A stretch of DNA of 64,000 nt from CAVOKN01 sp963696505 (GCA_963696505.1 CAVOKN010000006.1:300672-364671); one strand, 5' to 3'; positions 8,677 through 17,410 are shown, counted from the stretch's first letter. Notes: a model not told the origin generated them from the sequence alone. Numbers and translations: made by a program.

Positions 8677-9451
8677 GCACCTCGGTCCGGGGAATCCGAA
8701 ACAGACGGAAGAAATTCTCGCTTGTCGCCTCGGCCACCGTCTCGACGGAAACGTCCCTCAGTCGCGCGATCTCCTCGGCCACATGGACCACGTAGGCCGG
8801 TTCGTTGGTGCGACCCCGGTGGGGCACCGGCGCGAGGTAGGGTGAGTCGGTCTCGATCAGCATGCGGTCCAGCGGCACGGCCTGCGCCACCGCCTTCAGC
8901 GCCAGCGCGTTCTTGAAAGTGACGATGCCCGAGAAGGAGATGTGGAAGCCCAGGGCCAGCGCGCCCCGCGCCACCTCCAGCGACTCGGTGAAGCAGTGCA
9001 TCACCCCGCCCACCTCCGCGGCGCCCTCCTCGCGCATCAGCGCCAGGGTGTCCTGGGCCGCCTCGCGGGTGTGCACCACCAGCGGCTTGCCGCTCGCGCG
9101 GGCGGCGCGGATGTGGCGCCGGAAGCGCTCCCGCTGCCACTCCAGTTCGCCCTTGTGCCAGTAGTAGTCGAGGCCGGTCTCGCCGATCGCCACCACCTTC
9201 GGCCGCGCGGCGAGTTCGACCAGTTCCTCCACCGAGGGGTCGAGACAGTCCTTCTGATCCGGATGCACCCCCACGGTGACATGAAGATTGTCGTGGGCCT
9301 GGGCCAGATCCATCACCCGCGGCAGGGTTTCGAGGGAGACGCTGATGCACAGCGCATGGCTCACCCGCTGCTGGCGCATGGCGTCCAGCACCTGCGGCAG
9401 CCTTGCGGCGAGTTCTGGAAAATCGAGGTGGCAGTGGGAGTCGACGAACAC
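8669..9451 (-). CDS. tatD: TatD-family metal-dependent hydrolase/DNase
   Basis: A 260-aa TIM-barrel metallohydrolase. Metal ligands are visible: HCHLD at the start, the Glu in IGETGLDYY, the His in LVVHTREA, the His of VMHCFTES and the Asp in IETDSPYLAP. The TatD/YcfH family are magnesium-dependent 3'-5' nucleases linked to DNA repair and RNA decay. Start is GTG 9451, directly before FVDSHCHLD. It lies in the usual betaproteobacterial context holB-pilZ-tatD, separated from pilZ by 14 bp, and overlaps the ankyrin gene. Confidence 0.93.
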   Translation of the reverse strand: MFVDSHCHLDFPELAARLPQVLDAMRQQRVSHALCISVSLETLPRVMDLAQAHDNLHVTVGVHPDQKDCLDPSVEELVELAARPKVVAIGETGLDYYWHKGELEWQRERFRRHIRAARASGKPLVVHTREAAQDTLALMREEGAAEVGGVMHCFTESLEVARGALALGFHISFSGIVTFKNALALKAVAQAVPLDRMLIETDSPYLAPVPHRGRTNEPAYVVHVAEEIARLRDVSVETVAEATSENFFRLFRIPRTEVPQ

Positions 9452-9465
9452 CGCGCGGCCAGCAC

Positions 9466-9834
9466 TCAGAGGCAGTGGGTCGGGCGGTTGGAACCGAGAT
9501 GGCCGCCGAGCATCGATTCGATCTTGGCCCGCGCCTGCAGGCCGGATTCGTCGTCGCTGAAATGCACCCCTATGCCCTGGGTCTTGTTGCCCTGCGCGCC
9601 GGCGGGGGTTATCCACACGACGCTGCCGGCGATCGGCAGCTTGCCCGGTTCGTCCAGCAGCGACAGCAGCATGAACACCTCGTCGCCCAGCGCGTAGGCC
9701 TTGGCCGTGGGCACGAAGATGCCCCCACGCTTGAGGAACGTCATGTAGGCCGCATAGAGCGCGGACTTCGAAGCGATGTTGAGCGAAAGCACGCTGGGGC
9801 GCGCAAAATTCGCCATCTTGGGTATGTCAGCCAT
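9466..9834 (-). CDS. PilZ domain protein, type IV pilus-associated
   Basis: A 122-aa single PilZ domain. The sequence has the GGIFVPTAKAYALGDEVFMLLSLLDEPGKLPIAGSVVWITP core typical of the PilZ proteins encoded next to holB. Members of this subgroup act in type IV pilus assembly and often lack the RxxxR c-di-GMP motif; no such motif is evident here. The ATG at 9834 overlaps the end of holB by 8 nt and has an AGAGGTGG ribosome site. An upstream GTG at 9843 is possible. Confidence 0.88.
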   Translation of the reverse strand: MADIPKMANFARPSVLSLNIASKSALYAAYMTFLKRGGIFVPTAKAYALGDEVFMLLSLLDEPGKLPIAGSVVWITPAGAQGNKTQGIGVHFSDDESGLQARAKIESMLGGHLGSNRPTHCL

Positions 9835-10906
9835 CGGCTCCACCTCTGGACGCTACGGCCCGGCCGTAGCGCAGCAGCATGTCCTCCAGGAACAGTCGCG
9901 CATTTAGGGGATGATCGGCAATCCTGCGCATTCTGCCCAATTCCGCGTAAAAGCCAAGCAAATCCGCCACGCCGGCGCGCCCGGCTAGTCGATCGAGCGC
10001 CGGCGCCGCATCGGGAAAAAATGTTCCGTGGCCGGCGAGTTTCCAGGACACCAGATCGAACACCCATTTCTGCAGCCACCCGACCAGGAGCGACAGCCTG
10101 GGAACGAAGTCGGCGTCGGCCTTCTGCTTCAGCCAGCCTTCCCAGGCCGCCGCCGTCTGCAGCGGATCGCTACGCTCGATATCGGTCAGTGCGCCGATAA
10201 GCTGAGCCCGGTAGCGCGCCGCCCCCTCGGCGCCCAGTGCCGCGGCCGCCAGCGGCATGCCTCCGGCGAAGGCGAGCCAGGCTTCCGGATCGTCGATGCC
10301 CGGCTGCGCCGCCAGCCATTGCCGCGCCGCAGTCCCCACGGGCTTGGGGAAGGCCAGCGTCTGGCAGCGGCTGCGGATCGTCGGTAGCAGGCGCCCGGGT
10401 GAACGGGAAATCAATAAAAACAGTGTAGATGACGTCGGTTCTTCAAGCAACTTGAGAAGTGCGTTGGCGGTGTTTAGGTTCATCGCCTCCGCCGGGTCGA
10501 TGAGAATCAGGCGCATCCCCTGGCGATGGGTACCGACGCTGACGAAGCCGTTCAGCGCCCGCACCTGATCTACCAGGATCTGCTGGCTGGGCTTCTTCCG
10601 CTTGCCTTCAGCAGCTTCGACGATGTCGCCCTCCTCGCTCCCTTCCTCGGGCTCGTCCAGTTCGCTCGCCGGAACCACGAGCCGGAAGTCCGGGTGATTG
10701 CCGGCATCGAACCAGCGACACGAACTGCATTCGCCGCAGGCTTGCGCGACTCCAACGGCTCGCTCGCAGAGCAGGCGCCTGGCCAGCGCCTCGGCGAAAA
10801 TCCGCTTGCCACTGCCTGCCGGACCCGATAGAAGCAGCGCGTGAGGCAAGCGCTCAAGGGCCCCGACGAGCCGCTCCCAAGTGGTTTCGTGCCAGGGTAA
10901 AATCAT
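9827..10906 (-). CDS. holB: DNA polymerase III delta' subunit
   Basis: A 359-aa clamp-loader subunit. It has the P-loop-like LLSGPAGSGKRIFAEAL, four zinc-binding cysteines in the CERAVGVAQACGECSSC region, an insertion rich in Glu/Gly (about residues 80-100), the LLKLLEEP helix and the SRC motif (IRSRCQTL). With tau/gamma and delta it loads the beta clamp on DNA. It starts one base after the tmk stop (TGAATG) and is coupled to pilZ downstream, the standard order in this class. Confidence 0.95.
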   Translation of the reverse strand: MILPWHETTWERLVGALERLPHALLLSGPAGSGKRIFAEALARRLLCERAVGVAQACGECSSCRWFDAGNHPDFRLVVPASELDEPEEGSEEGDIVEAAEGKRKKPSQQILVDQVRALNGFVSVGTHRQGMRLILIDPAEAMNLNTANALLKLLEEPTSSTLFLLISRSPGRLLPTIRSRCQTLAFPKPVGTAARQWLAAQPGIDDPEAWLAFAGGMPLAAAALGAEGAARYRAQLIGALTDIERSDPLQTAAAWEGWLKQKADADFVPRLSLLVGWLQKWVFDLVSWKLAGHGTFFPDAAPALDRLAGRAGVADLLGFYAELGRMRRIADHPLNARLFLEDMLLRYGRAVASRGGADG

Positions 10907-11527
10907 TCAGTTACAAAATGATGTAACGATTGTCTCAAGTTGAATCTTCACTTCTTCCGGGGTGCGGGAAGCGTCGATCAGCCTGATGCGGCCGGGGTTG
11001 CAGCGCGCTCGATCGAGATACGCCTCCCGCACACGGAAGAAGAACTGGGCCTGCTCGCGCTCGAAGCGGTCGGGGGCATTGCCCGTCCCGGCGAGCCGCT
11101 GGAGCGCGATTTCAGGCGGCAGATCGAAGAGCAGGGTCAGATCGGGCTGGAGGTCGCCGTGCACCCATTGCTCCAGCACGGCGATGCGCTCCGTCGCGAG
11201 GCCGCGGCCGCCGCCCTGGTAGGCGAAGGTGGCGTCGGTGAAGCGATCCGACACCACCCAGCGCCCCGCCGTCAGCGCCGGACGGATCAGGGTTTCGATA
11301 TGCTCGCGCCGCGCGGCAAACATCAGCAACGCCTCGGTTTCCAGGTGCATGGGCCGATGCAGGACGATCTCCCGCAGCGCCTCGCCCAGGGGCGTGCCGC
11401 CGGGTTCGCGGGTGGCGAGCACCTCGTGGCCGCGGGCCCGCAGCCAGTCCAGCAGCCAGGCGAGATGGCTGCTCTTGCCCGCCCCGTCTATGCCCTCCAG
11501 GGTGACGAAACGCCCGCGTGCGCTCAC
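10907..11527 (-). CDS. tmk: Thymidylate kinase
   Basis: A 206-aa dTMP kinase that makes dTDP for DNA synthesis. Motifs: P-loop EGIDGAGKSSH, TREPGGTPLGEALR, the DR(F/Y/H) motif in VVSDRFTDATFAYQGGGRGL and the LID-region DRFEREQAQFFFRVREAYL. GTG 11527 overlaps the mltG stop (GTGA), and the stop touches the holB start, giving tight coupling in an mltG-tmk-holB string. Confidence 0.96.
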   Translation of the reverse strand: MSARGRFVTLEGIDGAGKSSHLAWLLDWLRARGHEVLATREPGGTPLGEALREIVLHRPMHLETEALLMFAARREHIETLIRPALTAGRWVVSDRFTDATFAYQGGGRGLATERIAVLEQWVHGDLQPDLTLLFDLPPEIALQRLAGTGNAPDRFEREQAQFFFRVREAYLDRARCNPGRIRLIDASRTPEEVKIQLETIVTSFCN

Positions 11528-12525
11528 GATCCCCTCCGCTTCTGGTAGCGCGCCACGGCCCGGTTGTGCTCGTCCAGGGTGCGCGAGAATTCGCTCGATC
11601 CGTCGCCCCGCGCAACGAAATAAAGATGCTCGCTCGCCGCCGGATTGAGGGCCGCGCGCAGCGCCGCCAGCCCCGGCAGGGCGATAGGCGTGGGTGGCAG
11701 GCCGGTGCGGGTGTAGGTGTTGTACGGCGTGTCGCGCTGGAGGTCGGGCTTGCGAAGGTTGCCGTCGAAGGCGCTGCCCATGCCGTGGATCACCGTCGGG
11801 TCCGATTGCAGCGGCATGCCGCTCCTGAGGCGATTGACGAACACCCCGGCGATCCTGCCCCTGTCGGTCGCCAGACCGGTCTCCTTCTCGACAATCGAGG
11901 CAAGAATCAGCGCCTCGTAGGCGCTGGCGTAGGGCACGCCGGGGGCGCGGGCGGGCCATTCCTGTTCGAGCCGCGCCTGCATCGCGCGATAGGCGCGTCC
12001 CAGCAGGTCTAGATCGCTGCTGTTCTTGTGGAAGAGATAGGTGTCGGGAAACAGGAGCCCTTCGGCCGCCGACTCGCCGGCGCCGATGCGCGCCAGGATT
12101 TCGCGTTCGCTCAGGTCTGTGCTGTCGTGGCGCAGCGCCGGGTGCTGATCCAGCGCCGCCCGCACCTGGGTGAAGTTCCAGCCTTCGATGAGCGCGAGTT
12201 CGGCCTGGCTGACGTCGCCCCGGGTGAGTTGGTCCAGCAGGCGCAATGGCGTCGTACCGGCCTCGACCTCGTAGCTTCCAGCCTTGATCATCCCGGCGCT
12301 GTCTCGCAGCCGCGCAAGGAGCGTGAACTGCCAGGGCGCGAAACCCGCACCGGCCTGCGCGAGATATGCGGATACCTGCTTCATGCTGCTGCCCGCTTCG
12401 ATGCTTACGCCCAGCGGCGCGCTGGCAAGCCGCAGCGGCGACAGCGCAAACCAGGCGAACCAGCCGGCGAATCCCCCCGCACCGATGAGCGCGAGAACGG
12501 CAAGCAGGATCAGCAGTCAACGCAT
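11524..12525 (-). CDS. mltG: Endolytic murein transglycosylase MltG, in-frame TGA at codon 3
   Basis: The YceG/MltG family cleaves nascent glycan strands at the inner membrane. The catalytic Glu lies in ASIVEKETGLATDR. A normal start would be ATG 12525 (upstream GGAAAGGAGAG contains a ribosome site), giving Met-Arg-stop-Leu-Leu followed by a perfect membrane anchor (LLILLAVLALIGAGGFAGWFAWFAL). The third codon is TGA (12517-12519); CGA would give MRRLLILL, so one base change, real or technical, breaks the anchor. Without read-through, translation would have to start at CTG 12516 or at ATG 12384, the latter losing the anchor. The rest of the protein is intact and overlaps tmk. Confidence 0.8.
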
Positions 12526-12538
12526 GGGAAAGGAGAGT

Positions 12539-12567
12539 TCGGGGCGTGGAGGGGGCGAAAGTATAAT
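12539..12567 (+). promoter_or_regulatory. Putative promoter for ygfZ
   Basis: A consensus -10 box TATAAT at 12562-12567 lies 35 bp before the ygfZ ATG in the 77-bp divergent spacer with mltG. The -35 region near 12539-12544 is weak. Only the -10 element is well supported. Confidence 0.5.
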
Positions 12568-12602
12568 ACGGCGCTCTTCCCAAGCCTCCCCGACAGCAGA
12601 TC

Positions 12603-13625
12603 ATGAATCCCGACTGGAAAGCATTTCTCGAACGGCAGGGCGCAGCCTTTTCCGACGACGGCGAAGTCAGCTTCGGCGGCGCGGCGGACGAACTCGAAGC
12701 CGCACGCAGCGGCACGGTGGCAGTGCCTCTCGGCCACCTCGGCCTGATTCGCGCAAGCGGCGAGGAAGCCGCAGGCTTCCTGCACAACCTGCTCACCAAC
12801 GACGTGAACCACCTGCGCCCCGGCCAGATGCAGCACAACAGCCTGTGCAACGCCAAGGGCAGGATGATGGCGAGTTTCCTCGTCTGGCGCGAGGGCGGCG
12901 ACTATCTGCTGCAGCTTTCCCGCGACCTGCATCCGGCGATCCTGAAGAAGCTCGGCATGTACGTGTTGCGCAGCAAGGTGAAACTGTCCGACGCCAGCGC
13001 GGATTTCGCCCTGGTCGGTGTTGCGGGCACGGCGGCGCAAGCGTTGGCCGCAGCCCTTGGCGCCGAGCTCGCCGAGCCGATGCGCAGCACCGCCTTTGCC
13101 GGAGGAACGGCGATCCGGCTCGACGCAAGCCGCTACCTGCTGGCATTGGAGCCGGGCACCGCGGCAGACGCCTGGAAACAGATCACAGGTTCGGCCAAGC
13201 CGGCAGGAACGGAGGTGTGGCGCTGGCTCGATATCCAGGCAGGTGTGCCGCGGATCAGCGCCGCCATCCAGGAGGAGTTCGTCCCCCAGATGGCCAACTT
13301 CGAACTGATCGGTGGGGTGAGCTTCCAGAAGGGTTGCTATCCCGGGCAGGAGATCGTCGCCCGCACCCAGTACCTCGGCAAGCTGAAGCGGCGCATGTAC
13401 CTCGCCCATCTTCCGGCACAGGCGAGCCCTGGCGCCCACCTCTACAGCGCGGACATGCCGGATCAGTCCTGCGGCATCGTGGTGGACGCGGCCGCCGCGC
13501 CCGGTGGCGGCAACGACCTGCTGGCGGTGATCCAGATGGCCAGCGCCGAGGTCGGCGACGTGCGTCTCGGCGCCATCGACGGACCGCAGCTCGAATTCAG
13601 ACCCCTGCCCTATCCCTTGGGGTGA
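12603..13625 (+). CDS. ygfZ: Folate-binding tRNA/Fe-S maintenance protein YgfZ
   Basis: A 340-aa GcvT-like protein. The family signature KGCYPGQEIVARTQYLGKLKRRMY is present (K-G-C-Y-x-G-Q-E), preceded by IPRISAAIQEEFVPQMANFELIGGVSFQ. YgfZ proteins bind tetrahydrofolate and support the repair or function of certain Fe-S enzymes, including the tRNA methylthiotransferase MiaB. It opens a plus-strand operon with the DUF4936 and NRDE genes, divergent from mltG. Confidence 0.93.
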   Translation: MNPDWKAFLERQGAAFSDDGEVSFGGAADELEAARSGTVAVPLGHLGLIRASGEEAAGFLHNLLTNDVNHLRPGQMQHNSLCNAKGRMMASFLVWREGGDYLLQLSRDLHPAILKKLGMYVLRSKVKLSDASADFALVGVAGTAAQALAAALGAELAEPMRSTAFAGGTAIRLDASRYLLALEPGTAADAWKQITGSAKPAGTEVWRWLDIQAGVPRISAAIQEEFVPQMANFELIGGVSFQKGCYPGQEIVARTQYLGKLKRRMYLAHLPAQASPGAHLYSADMPDQSCGIVVDAAAAPGGGNDLLAVIQMASAEVGDVRLGAIDGPQLEFRPLPYPLG

Positions 13626-13918
13626 GCCAGGTGCCGCTGTCCCTGTTCATCTACTATCGGGTCGCCGATGAGGCGAAGGGCGAGGTGGAGCGGGCGGTGA
13701 GCGCCATGCAGGCGCGTTTGCTGCAAGAGTCAGGCGCCAGAGGGCGCCTGCTGCGCCGCGCCGACGATGCCGCGACCTGGATGGAGATCTACGAAGGCGT
13801 GAGCGACGGGCCTGCGTTCGAGGCGAGCCTCGAACACTTGGTGCGGGAGTGCGGCCTGGACAGGCTGCTGGCCGAGGGCGAAACGCGACACTTCGAGAGA
13901 TTTACGTCATGTGCCTGA
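13622..13918 (+). CDS. DUF4936 family protein
   Basis: A 98-aa protein. GTG 13622 overlaps the ygfZ stop (GTGA), so translation is coupled. The sequence (SLFIYYRVADEAKGEVERAVSAMQARL, then GRLLRRADDAATWMEIYEGV) fits the DUF4936 family, small alpha/beta (ferredoxin-like) proteins typical of Betaproteobacteria and commonly found next to ygfZ. Function is unknown. The C-terminus overlaps the next gene by 10 nt. Confidence 0.85.
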   Translation: MSQVPLSLFIYYRVADEAKGEVERAVSAMQARLLQESGARGRLLRRADDAATWMEIYEGVSDGPAFEASLEHLVRECGLDRLLAEGETRHFERFTSCA

Positions 13919-14715
13919 TTCTGCTCGCGTGGCAGGCCGACCCGGTCCATCCGCTGGTGCTCGCCGCCAACCGCGACGAGTTCTTCGATCGCCTCACCGC
14001 CGGTGCCGGATTCTGGCCCGAGGCGCCTCAGGTGCTGGCGGGCAGGGATCTCCAGGGAGGCGGCACGTGGCTGGGCGTGACGCGCGAGGGCCGCTTTGCG
14101 GCGCTCACCAATTACCGCGACCCGGCAACACTGCGGCCGGACGCACCATCCCGCGGCGAACTGGTGAGCCGCTTCCTGCTGGGCAACGACCAGCCCGCCG
14201 CGTTCGCACGCCGGCTTGCTGAGACCGCGCCGCGCTACAACGGCTTCAACCTCGTATTCGGCATGATCGGCAGTCGGCACCGCGAACTGCGCTACTTCAG
14301 CAATTGCGGCGAGGGAGCGGGGCCGCTGGCGCCGGGCATCTACGGGCTTTCCAACCATCTGCTGGACACCCCGTGGCCCAAGGTGGCCCAGGGCAAGTCG
14401 GCCCTCGGCGCGGCACTGTCTGCCATGCCGGATGAATCGCCGCTGCTGGAACTGCTGCGCCGCGAGGGCATCGCCCGGGACGAGGATCTGCCCAGGACCG
14501 GCGTCAGCCTGGAATGGGAGCGACTCCTCTCCGCCGCCTTCGTCCGCTCGCCGACCTACGGAACCCGATCCTCGACCGCGCTCCTTGTCGACGGCGACGA
14601 CGAATTGAAGATGACCGAGGTCTGCTTCGACGCCGGCGGCGCCGAACTCGGCCGCTGCCGCTTCAGCCTGCGTCTGGTGGCGCCGGATCGGCTGCCAGCG
14701 CCAGCGACATCGTGA
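13909..14715 (+). CDS. NRDE family protein (TANGO2-like)
   Basis: A 268-aa protein beginning MCLILLAW and carrying the name-giving motif ANRDEFFDR (residues about 22-30), then GRDLQGGGTWLGVTREGRFAALTNYRD, RGELVSRFL and GLSNHLLDTPWPKV. These proteins have an Ntn-hydrolase-like fold; the eukaryotic relative TANGO2 is linked to haem and lipid handling. No reaction is established for the bacterial proteins. The start overlaps the DUF4936 gene, and the last 53 bp overlap the convergent GNAT gene. Confidence 0.92.
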   Translation: MCLILLAWQADPVHPLVLAANRDEFFDRLTAGAGFWPEAPQVLAGRDLQGGGTWLGVTREGRFAALTNYRDPATLRPDAPSRGELVSRFLLGNDQPAAFARRLAETAPRYNGFNLVFGMIGSRHRELRYFSNCGEGAGPLAPGIYGLSNHLLDTPWPKVAQGKSALGAALSAMPDESPLLELLRREGIARDEDLPRTGVSLEWERLLSAAFVRSPTYGTRSSTALLVDGDDELKMTEVCFDAGGAELGRCRFSLRLVAPDRLPAPATS

Positions 14716-15115
14716 CGTGGGGAATGTCCGCCTCCAGATATTCGCCGCCCTCGTGCGCGAAGCCGAAGCGCCGGTAGAAGCCCGCGGCCTGGGTCTGGGC
14801 GTGCAGCACCACCCGCCCTAGCCCACGCCGGTGTGCCTCCGCGATCAGCGCCGCAAGCAGCGCCGCGCCCGCCCCCGTGCCGCGTGCGGCGGCGAGCACC
14901 GCCATGCGCCCGACATGACCGTCGGGCAGCAGCCGGCCGGTGCCGACCGCCCTGCCGGCGGCATCGCGGGCGATGGCGTGCAGCGACACCGCGTCGAACT
15001 CGTCCCACTCCAGTTCGACCGGCACACCCTGCTCCGCCACGAACACCTGGTAGCGGATCGGCCGCGCCGCTTCGCGGGCGCGGTCCCAGTCCAGCAGCTC
15101 GACGCGTATCGTCAC
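14663..15115 (-). CDS. GNAT family N-acetyltransferase
   Basis: A 150-aa GNAT enzyme. The N-terminal half (RYQVFVAEQGVPVELEWDEFD) and the acetyl-CoA loop (MAVLAAARGTGAGAALLAALI) are typical of the family; the conserved end AGFYRRFGFAHEGGEYLEADIPHVTM matches the ElaA/YjgM-like group. The substrate is not known. GTG 15115 overlaps the L,D-transpeptidase stop. The 3' end overlaps the convergent NRDE gene by 53 bp, and both frames look real in the overlap. Confidence 0.88.
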   Translation of the reverse strand: MTIRVELLDWDRAREAARPIRYQVFVAEQGVPVELEWDEFDAVSLHAIARDAAGRAVGTGRLLPDGHVGRMAVLAAARGTGAGAALLAALIAEAHRRGLGRVVLHAQTQAAGFYRRFGFAHEGGEYLEADIPHVTMSLALAADPAPPDAG

Positions 15116-15600
15116 TCGGCTATGTCCACAGGCGTGCCGGCGGACACCAGGTCGAACAGTTCCAGGATGTCCCGGTTGGCCATGCGGATGCAGCCGATGG
15201 AGCCGGGGACACCCAGAGGCGCCGTGTCGGGCGTGCCGTGGATGTAGATGTAGCGGCGCATCGTGTCCACGGCGCCAAGTCGGTTGAAGCCGGGCTCCCG
15301 GCCCGAGAGCCAAAGGATGCGGGTGAGGATCCAGTCGCGCCCCGGGTGTTGTTCGGCGAGCGGCAGCGACCAGACCTCGCCGGTGGGCCGGCGGCCGCGG
15401 AACACGGTGCCCACCGGTTGCCCGGCGCCGATGCGGGCACGGATGACGTGCCGGCCGCGCGGCGTGCGGTGACTGCCGTGCTCCTCGCCCAGCCCCTTGC
15501 GTGCCGTGGAAACCGGGTAACGACGGATCACCGCGCCATCCGGCCCGACCAGTTCCATCGTCTGAAAAGCGGCATGGACACGGATCTCGATCCCCGTCAT
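15112..15600 (-). CDS. L,D-transpeptidase (YkuD domain)
   Basis: A 162-aa YkuD protein. The active-site region is clear: YIHGTPD followed about 14 residues later by SIGCIRM, with the catalytic Cys and conserved His, Ser, Gly and Arg. YkuD enzymes form 3-3 peptidoglycan cross-links or attach proteins to the wall. No signal peptide is seen from ATG 15600, which overlaps the tadA stop (ATGA), so export is not explained. It belongs to the short cytoplasmic-looking YkuD proteins common in Proteobacteria. Confidence 0.88.
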   Translation of the reverse strand: MTGIEIRVHAAFQTMELVGPDGAVIRRYPVSTARKGLGEEHGSHRTPRGRHVIRARIGAGQPVGTVFRGRRPTGEVWSLPLAEQHPGRDWILTRILWLSGREPGFNRLGAVDTMRRYIYIHGTPDTAPLGVPGSIGCIRMANRDILELFDLVSAGTPVDIAE

Positions 15601-16094
15601 CCGATCATCGTCTTCTGCCGCCGCGCAGCGAAAAAGGCCGAGAGCAGCGCCCCGCACTCCTCGGCCATGACGCCGCCGCGCACTTCCGCGTGAAAGTTGA
15701 GCTGCGCCTCGCCGAACAGGTCCACGACACTGCCGCAGGCGCCGGTCTTGGGATCGGCAGCGCCGAAGACGACGCGCCGGATGCGCGCATGTAAGATCGC
15801 CCCGGCGCACATCACGCAGGGCTCCAGCGTGACGAACAACTCGCAGTCCGGAAGCCGGTAGTTGCCGAGGCGCTGCGCCGCGTCCCGCAGCGCCCGCACT
15901 TCCGCATGGGCCGTCGGATCGTGCCTGGAGACCGGCGAATTGAAACCGCGCCCGACGATCGCTTCACCCTGCACCACCACCGCCCCCACCGGCACCTCGT
16001 CCAGCGTCGCCGCCTCGCGGGCAAGTGCCAGGGCCTCGGCGATGTAGAAGCGGTCCCGTTCGTCCTGTTCCATGGGCGGCGATTGTAGCGGCAT
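15597..16094 (-). CDS. tadA: tRNA-adenosine(34) deaminase
   Basis: A 165-aa enzyme that converts the wobble adenosine of tRNA-Arg(ACG) to inosine. The zinc site and catalytic Glu are visible in TAHAEVRAL and the PCVMCAGA motif. ATG 16094 has a TAGGTGG ribosome site 6 nt upstream; ATG 16073 lacks one, though it matches the usual protein start better. First gene of the tadA, L,D-transpeptidase, GNAT operon. Confidence 0.94.
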   Translation of the reverse strand: MPLQSPPMEQDERDRFYIAEALALAREAATLDEVPVGAVVVQGEAIVGRGFNSPVSRHDPTAHAEVRALRDAAQRLGNYRLPDCELFVTLEPCVMCAGAILHARIRRVVFGAADPKTGACGSVVDLFGEAQLNFHAEVRGGVMAEECGALLSAFFAARRQKTMIG

Positions 16095-16281
16095 TGCCGG
16101 CCACCTACGGCGCAGCGATTTCAGTTTCCTCAGGGGGGTCCGTAGACGCGGCTTAGGTCGGGCGGGGCGTCGTGACCGTCACACGGCGCGGGCGGAACAG
16201 TGCCCTTTCCCGTCCCGGCCGCCCGTCGCTCTCCCGCACCGCGCCAGCGGCAGCAAACTCCCACCCCCAACGACGTTCGCA

Positions 16282-16479
16282 TCAGCCGGGCGAATCCGGC
16301 TTGCGGCGCAGGCTGCCGAGCAGCAAGGTCGCAAGGCCGAGCAGGATCTCGTCGACGAAGGGAATCACATCCGGAATCGCCAGATCCACCAGGAACAAGG
16401 TCGCCGCCAGCAGGAACAACTGGGGGAAGCGCAGCCGCGATGCGAATCGCATGAGACCGGCGGTGATCGGGTTGGGCAT
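16282..16479 (-). CDS. DUF6116-like small membrane protein
   Basis: A 65-aa protein with a hydrophobic stretch (FLLAATLFLVDLAIPDVIPFVDEILLGLATLLLGSL) probably forming one or two membrane segments, and a basic C-terminus. The pattern PDVIPFVDEILLGLATLLL matches the short DUF6116 family. Its ATG overlaps the ligase stop (TGATG), so the two are coupled, but a functional link is not known. Function is unknown. Confidence 0.75.
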   Translation of the reverse strand: MPNPITAGLMRFASRLRFPQLFLLAATLFLVDLAIPDVIPFVDEILLGLATLLLGSLRRKPDSPG

Positions 16480-17345
16480 CAGTTGGCTCCGGGTTGGTTA
16501 GGTTCCGCAAGATCCTCGCGCACGCGCAGGAAGCTGGCAAAGCGCGGCACGCCGGTCTTTTCGTTCACACCGCGATGACGGTAGCTGATCCAGGCACCCA
16601 GCGGCGGCGGATGTTCTCGATCGGCATCGCCCAAACCGCTGCCGATGCGAAAGCGCAGACCCTCCGGGGTTTCCACGACCAGGGCGCCCAGCCGGCCGCG
16701 ATGCCGGCCGCGGCCCGGGACGTGGGCAACGACCCGCGCATCGGCATCGTCATAGGGCTTGAGCTTGAGCAGGTCGTCGCTGCGCTCGGCCCGATAGCGC
16801 GAATCCGCCCGGTGCAGCATCAGCCCCTCTCCGCCGCCCTCGACCACCCGGTCGAACAGGGCTCGCAGTTCGGCTTCATCCCTCACCCGCACCTGTTCCA
16901 CCGGCCTCACCCAGGGCAGGTCGAGTTGCGCAAGCAGCACCCCAAGTACTGCCAGGCGCTCGGTGAAGTTGGCAGGATGGGCCGGCAGGTCGAATACCAT
17001 GAAGCGCATCTTGCGCCAGTCTGCGTCGTCGGCCGGCTGGCGCCGGACGATGGAAGCCGCGGCGGCAAATTGGCTGCGGCCAACCCAGAGTTCGCCGTCC
17101 AGTGCAAGCGCCGGCCAGCCGGCGGTGAACCAGGCCGGCGCGTCGATGCGCAGGCCGCCGCGCGTCCAAAGCTGACTTCCGTCCCAGTAGCCGCGCACGC
17201 CGTCGAGCTTCTCGCTGACCCAGTAATCGGCGAGCCGGACATCGCCGCGATAGATCTTGACCAGTAGCAGCGGCGGCGGATTCCCCGACGCGACGGCCGC
17301 GGAGGCGATCCCGGCGAGCAGCAGCGCACCCAGCCCGAGACGCAC
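16479..17345 (-). CDS. Periplasmic ATP-dependent DNA ligase (Lig E type)
   Basis: A 288-aa ligase with the nucleotidyltransferase motif I SEKLDGVRGYWDG (the Lys is adenylated), motif III FMVFDLP, motif IV EGLMLHR and motif V LLKLKP, followed by an OB domain (GRHRGRLGALVVE). The short length and an N-terminal hydrophobic signal (LGLGALLLAGIASAAVASG) fit the minimal Lig E enzymes, exported ligases that seal nicks in extracellular or incoming DNA. The start is uncertain; GTG 17345 is chosen because it places the signal peptide at the N-terminus. Confidence 0.88.
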   Translation of the reverse strand: MRLGLGALLLAGIASAAVASGNPPPLLLVKIYRGDVRLADYWVSEKLDGVRGYWDGSQLWTRGGLRIDAPAWFTAGWPALALDGELWVGRSQFAAAASIVRRQPADDADWRKMRFMVFDLPAHPANFTERLAVLGVLLAQLDLPWVRPVEQVRVRDEAELRALFDRVVEGGGEGLMLHRADSRYRAERSDDLLKLKPYDDADARVVAHVPGRGRHRGRLGALVVETPEGLRFRIGSGLGDADREHPPPLGAWISYRHRGVNEKTGVPRFASFLRVREDLAEPNQPGAN

Positions 17346-17410
17346 GAAACCAAGCGCTGCGCCCACAGCCAGCCCAACCGCCCAAGCCCCGATCCGGCTC
17401 CCGTCCAGGC

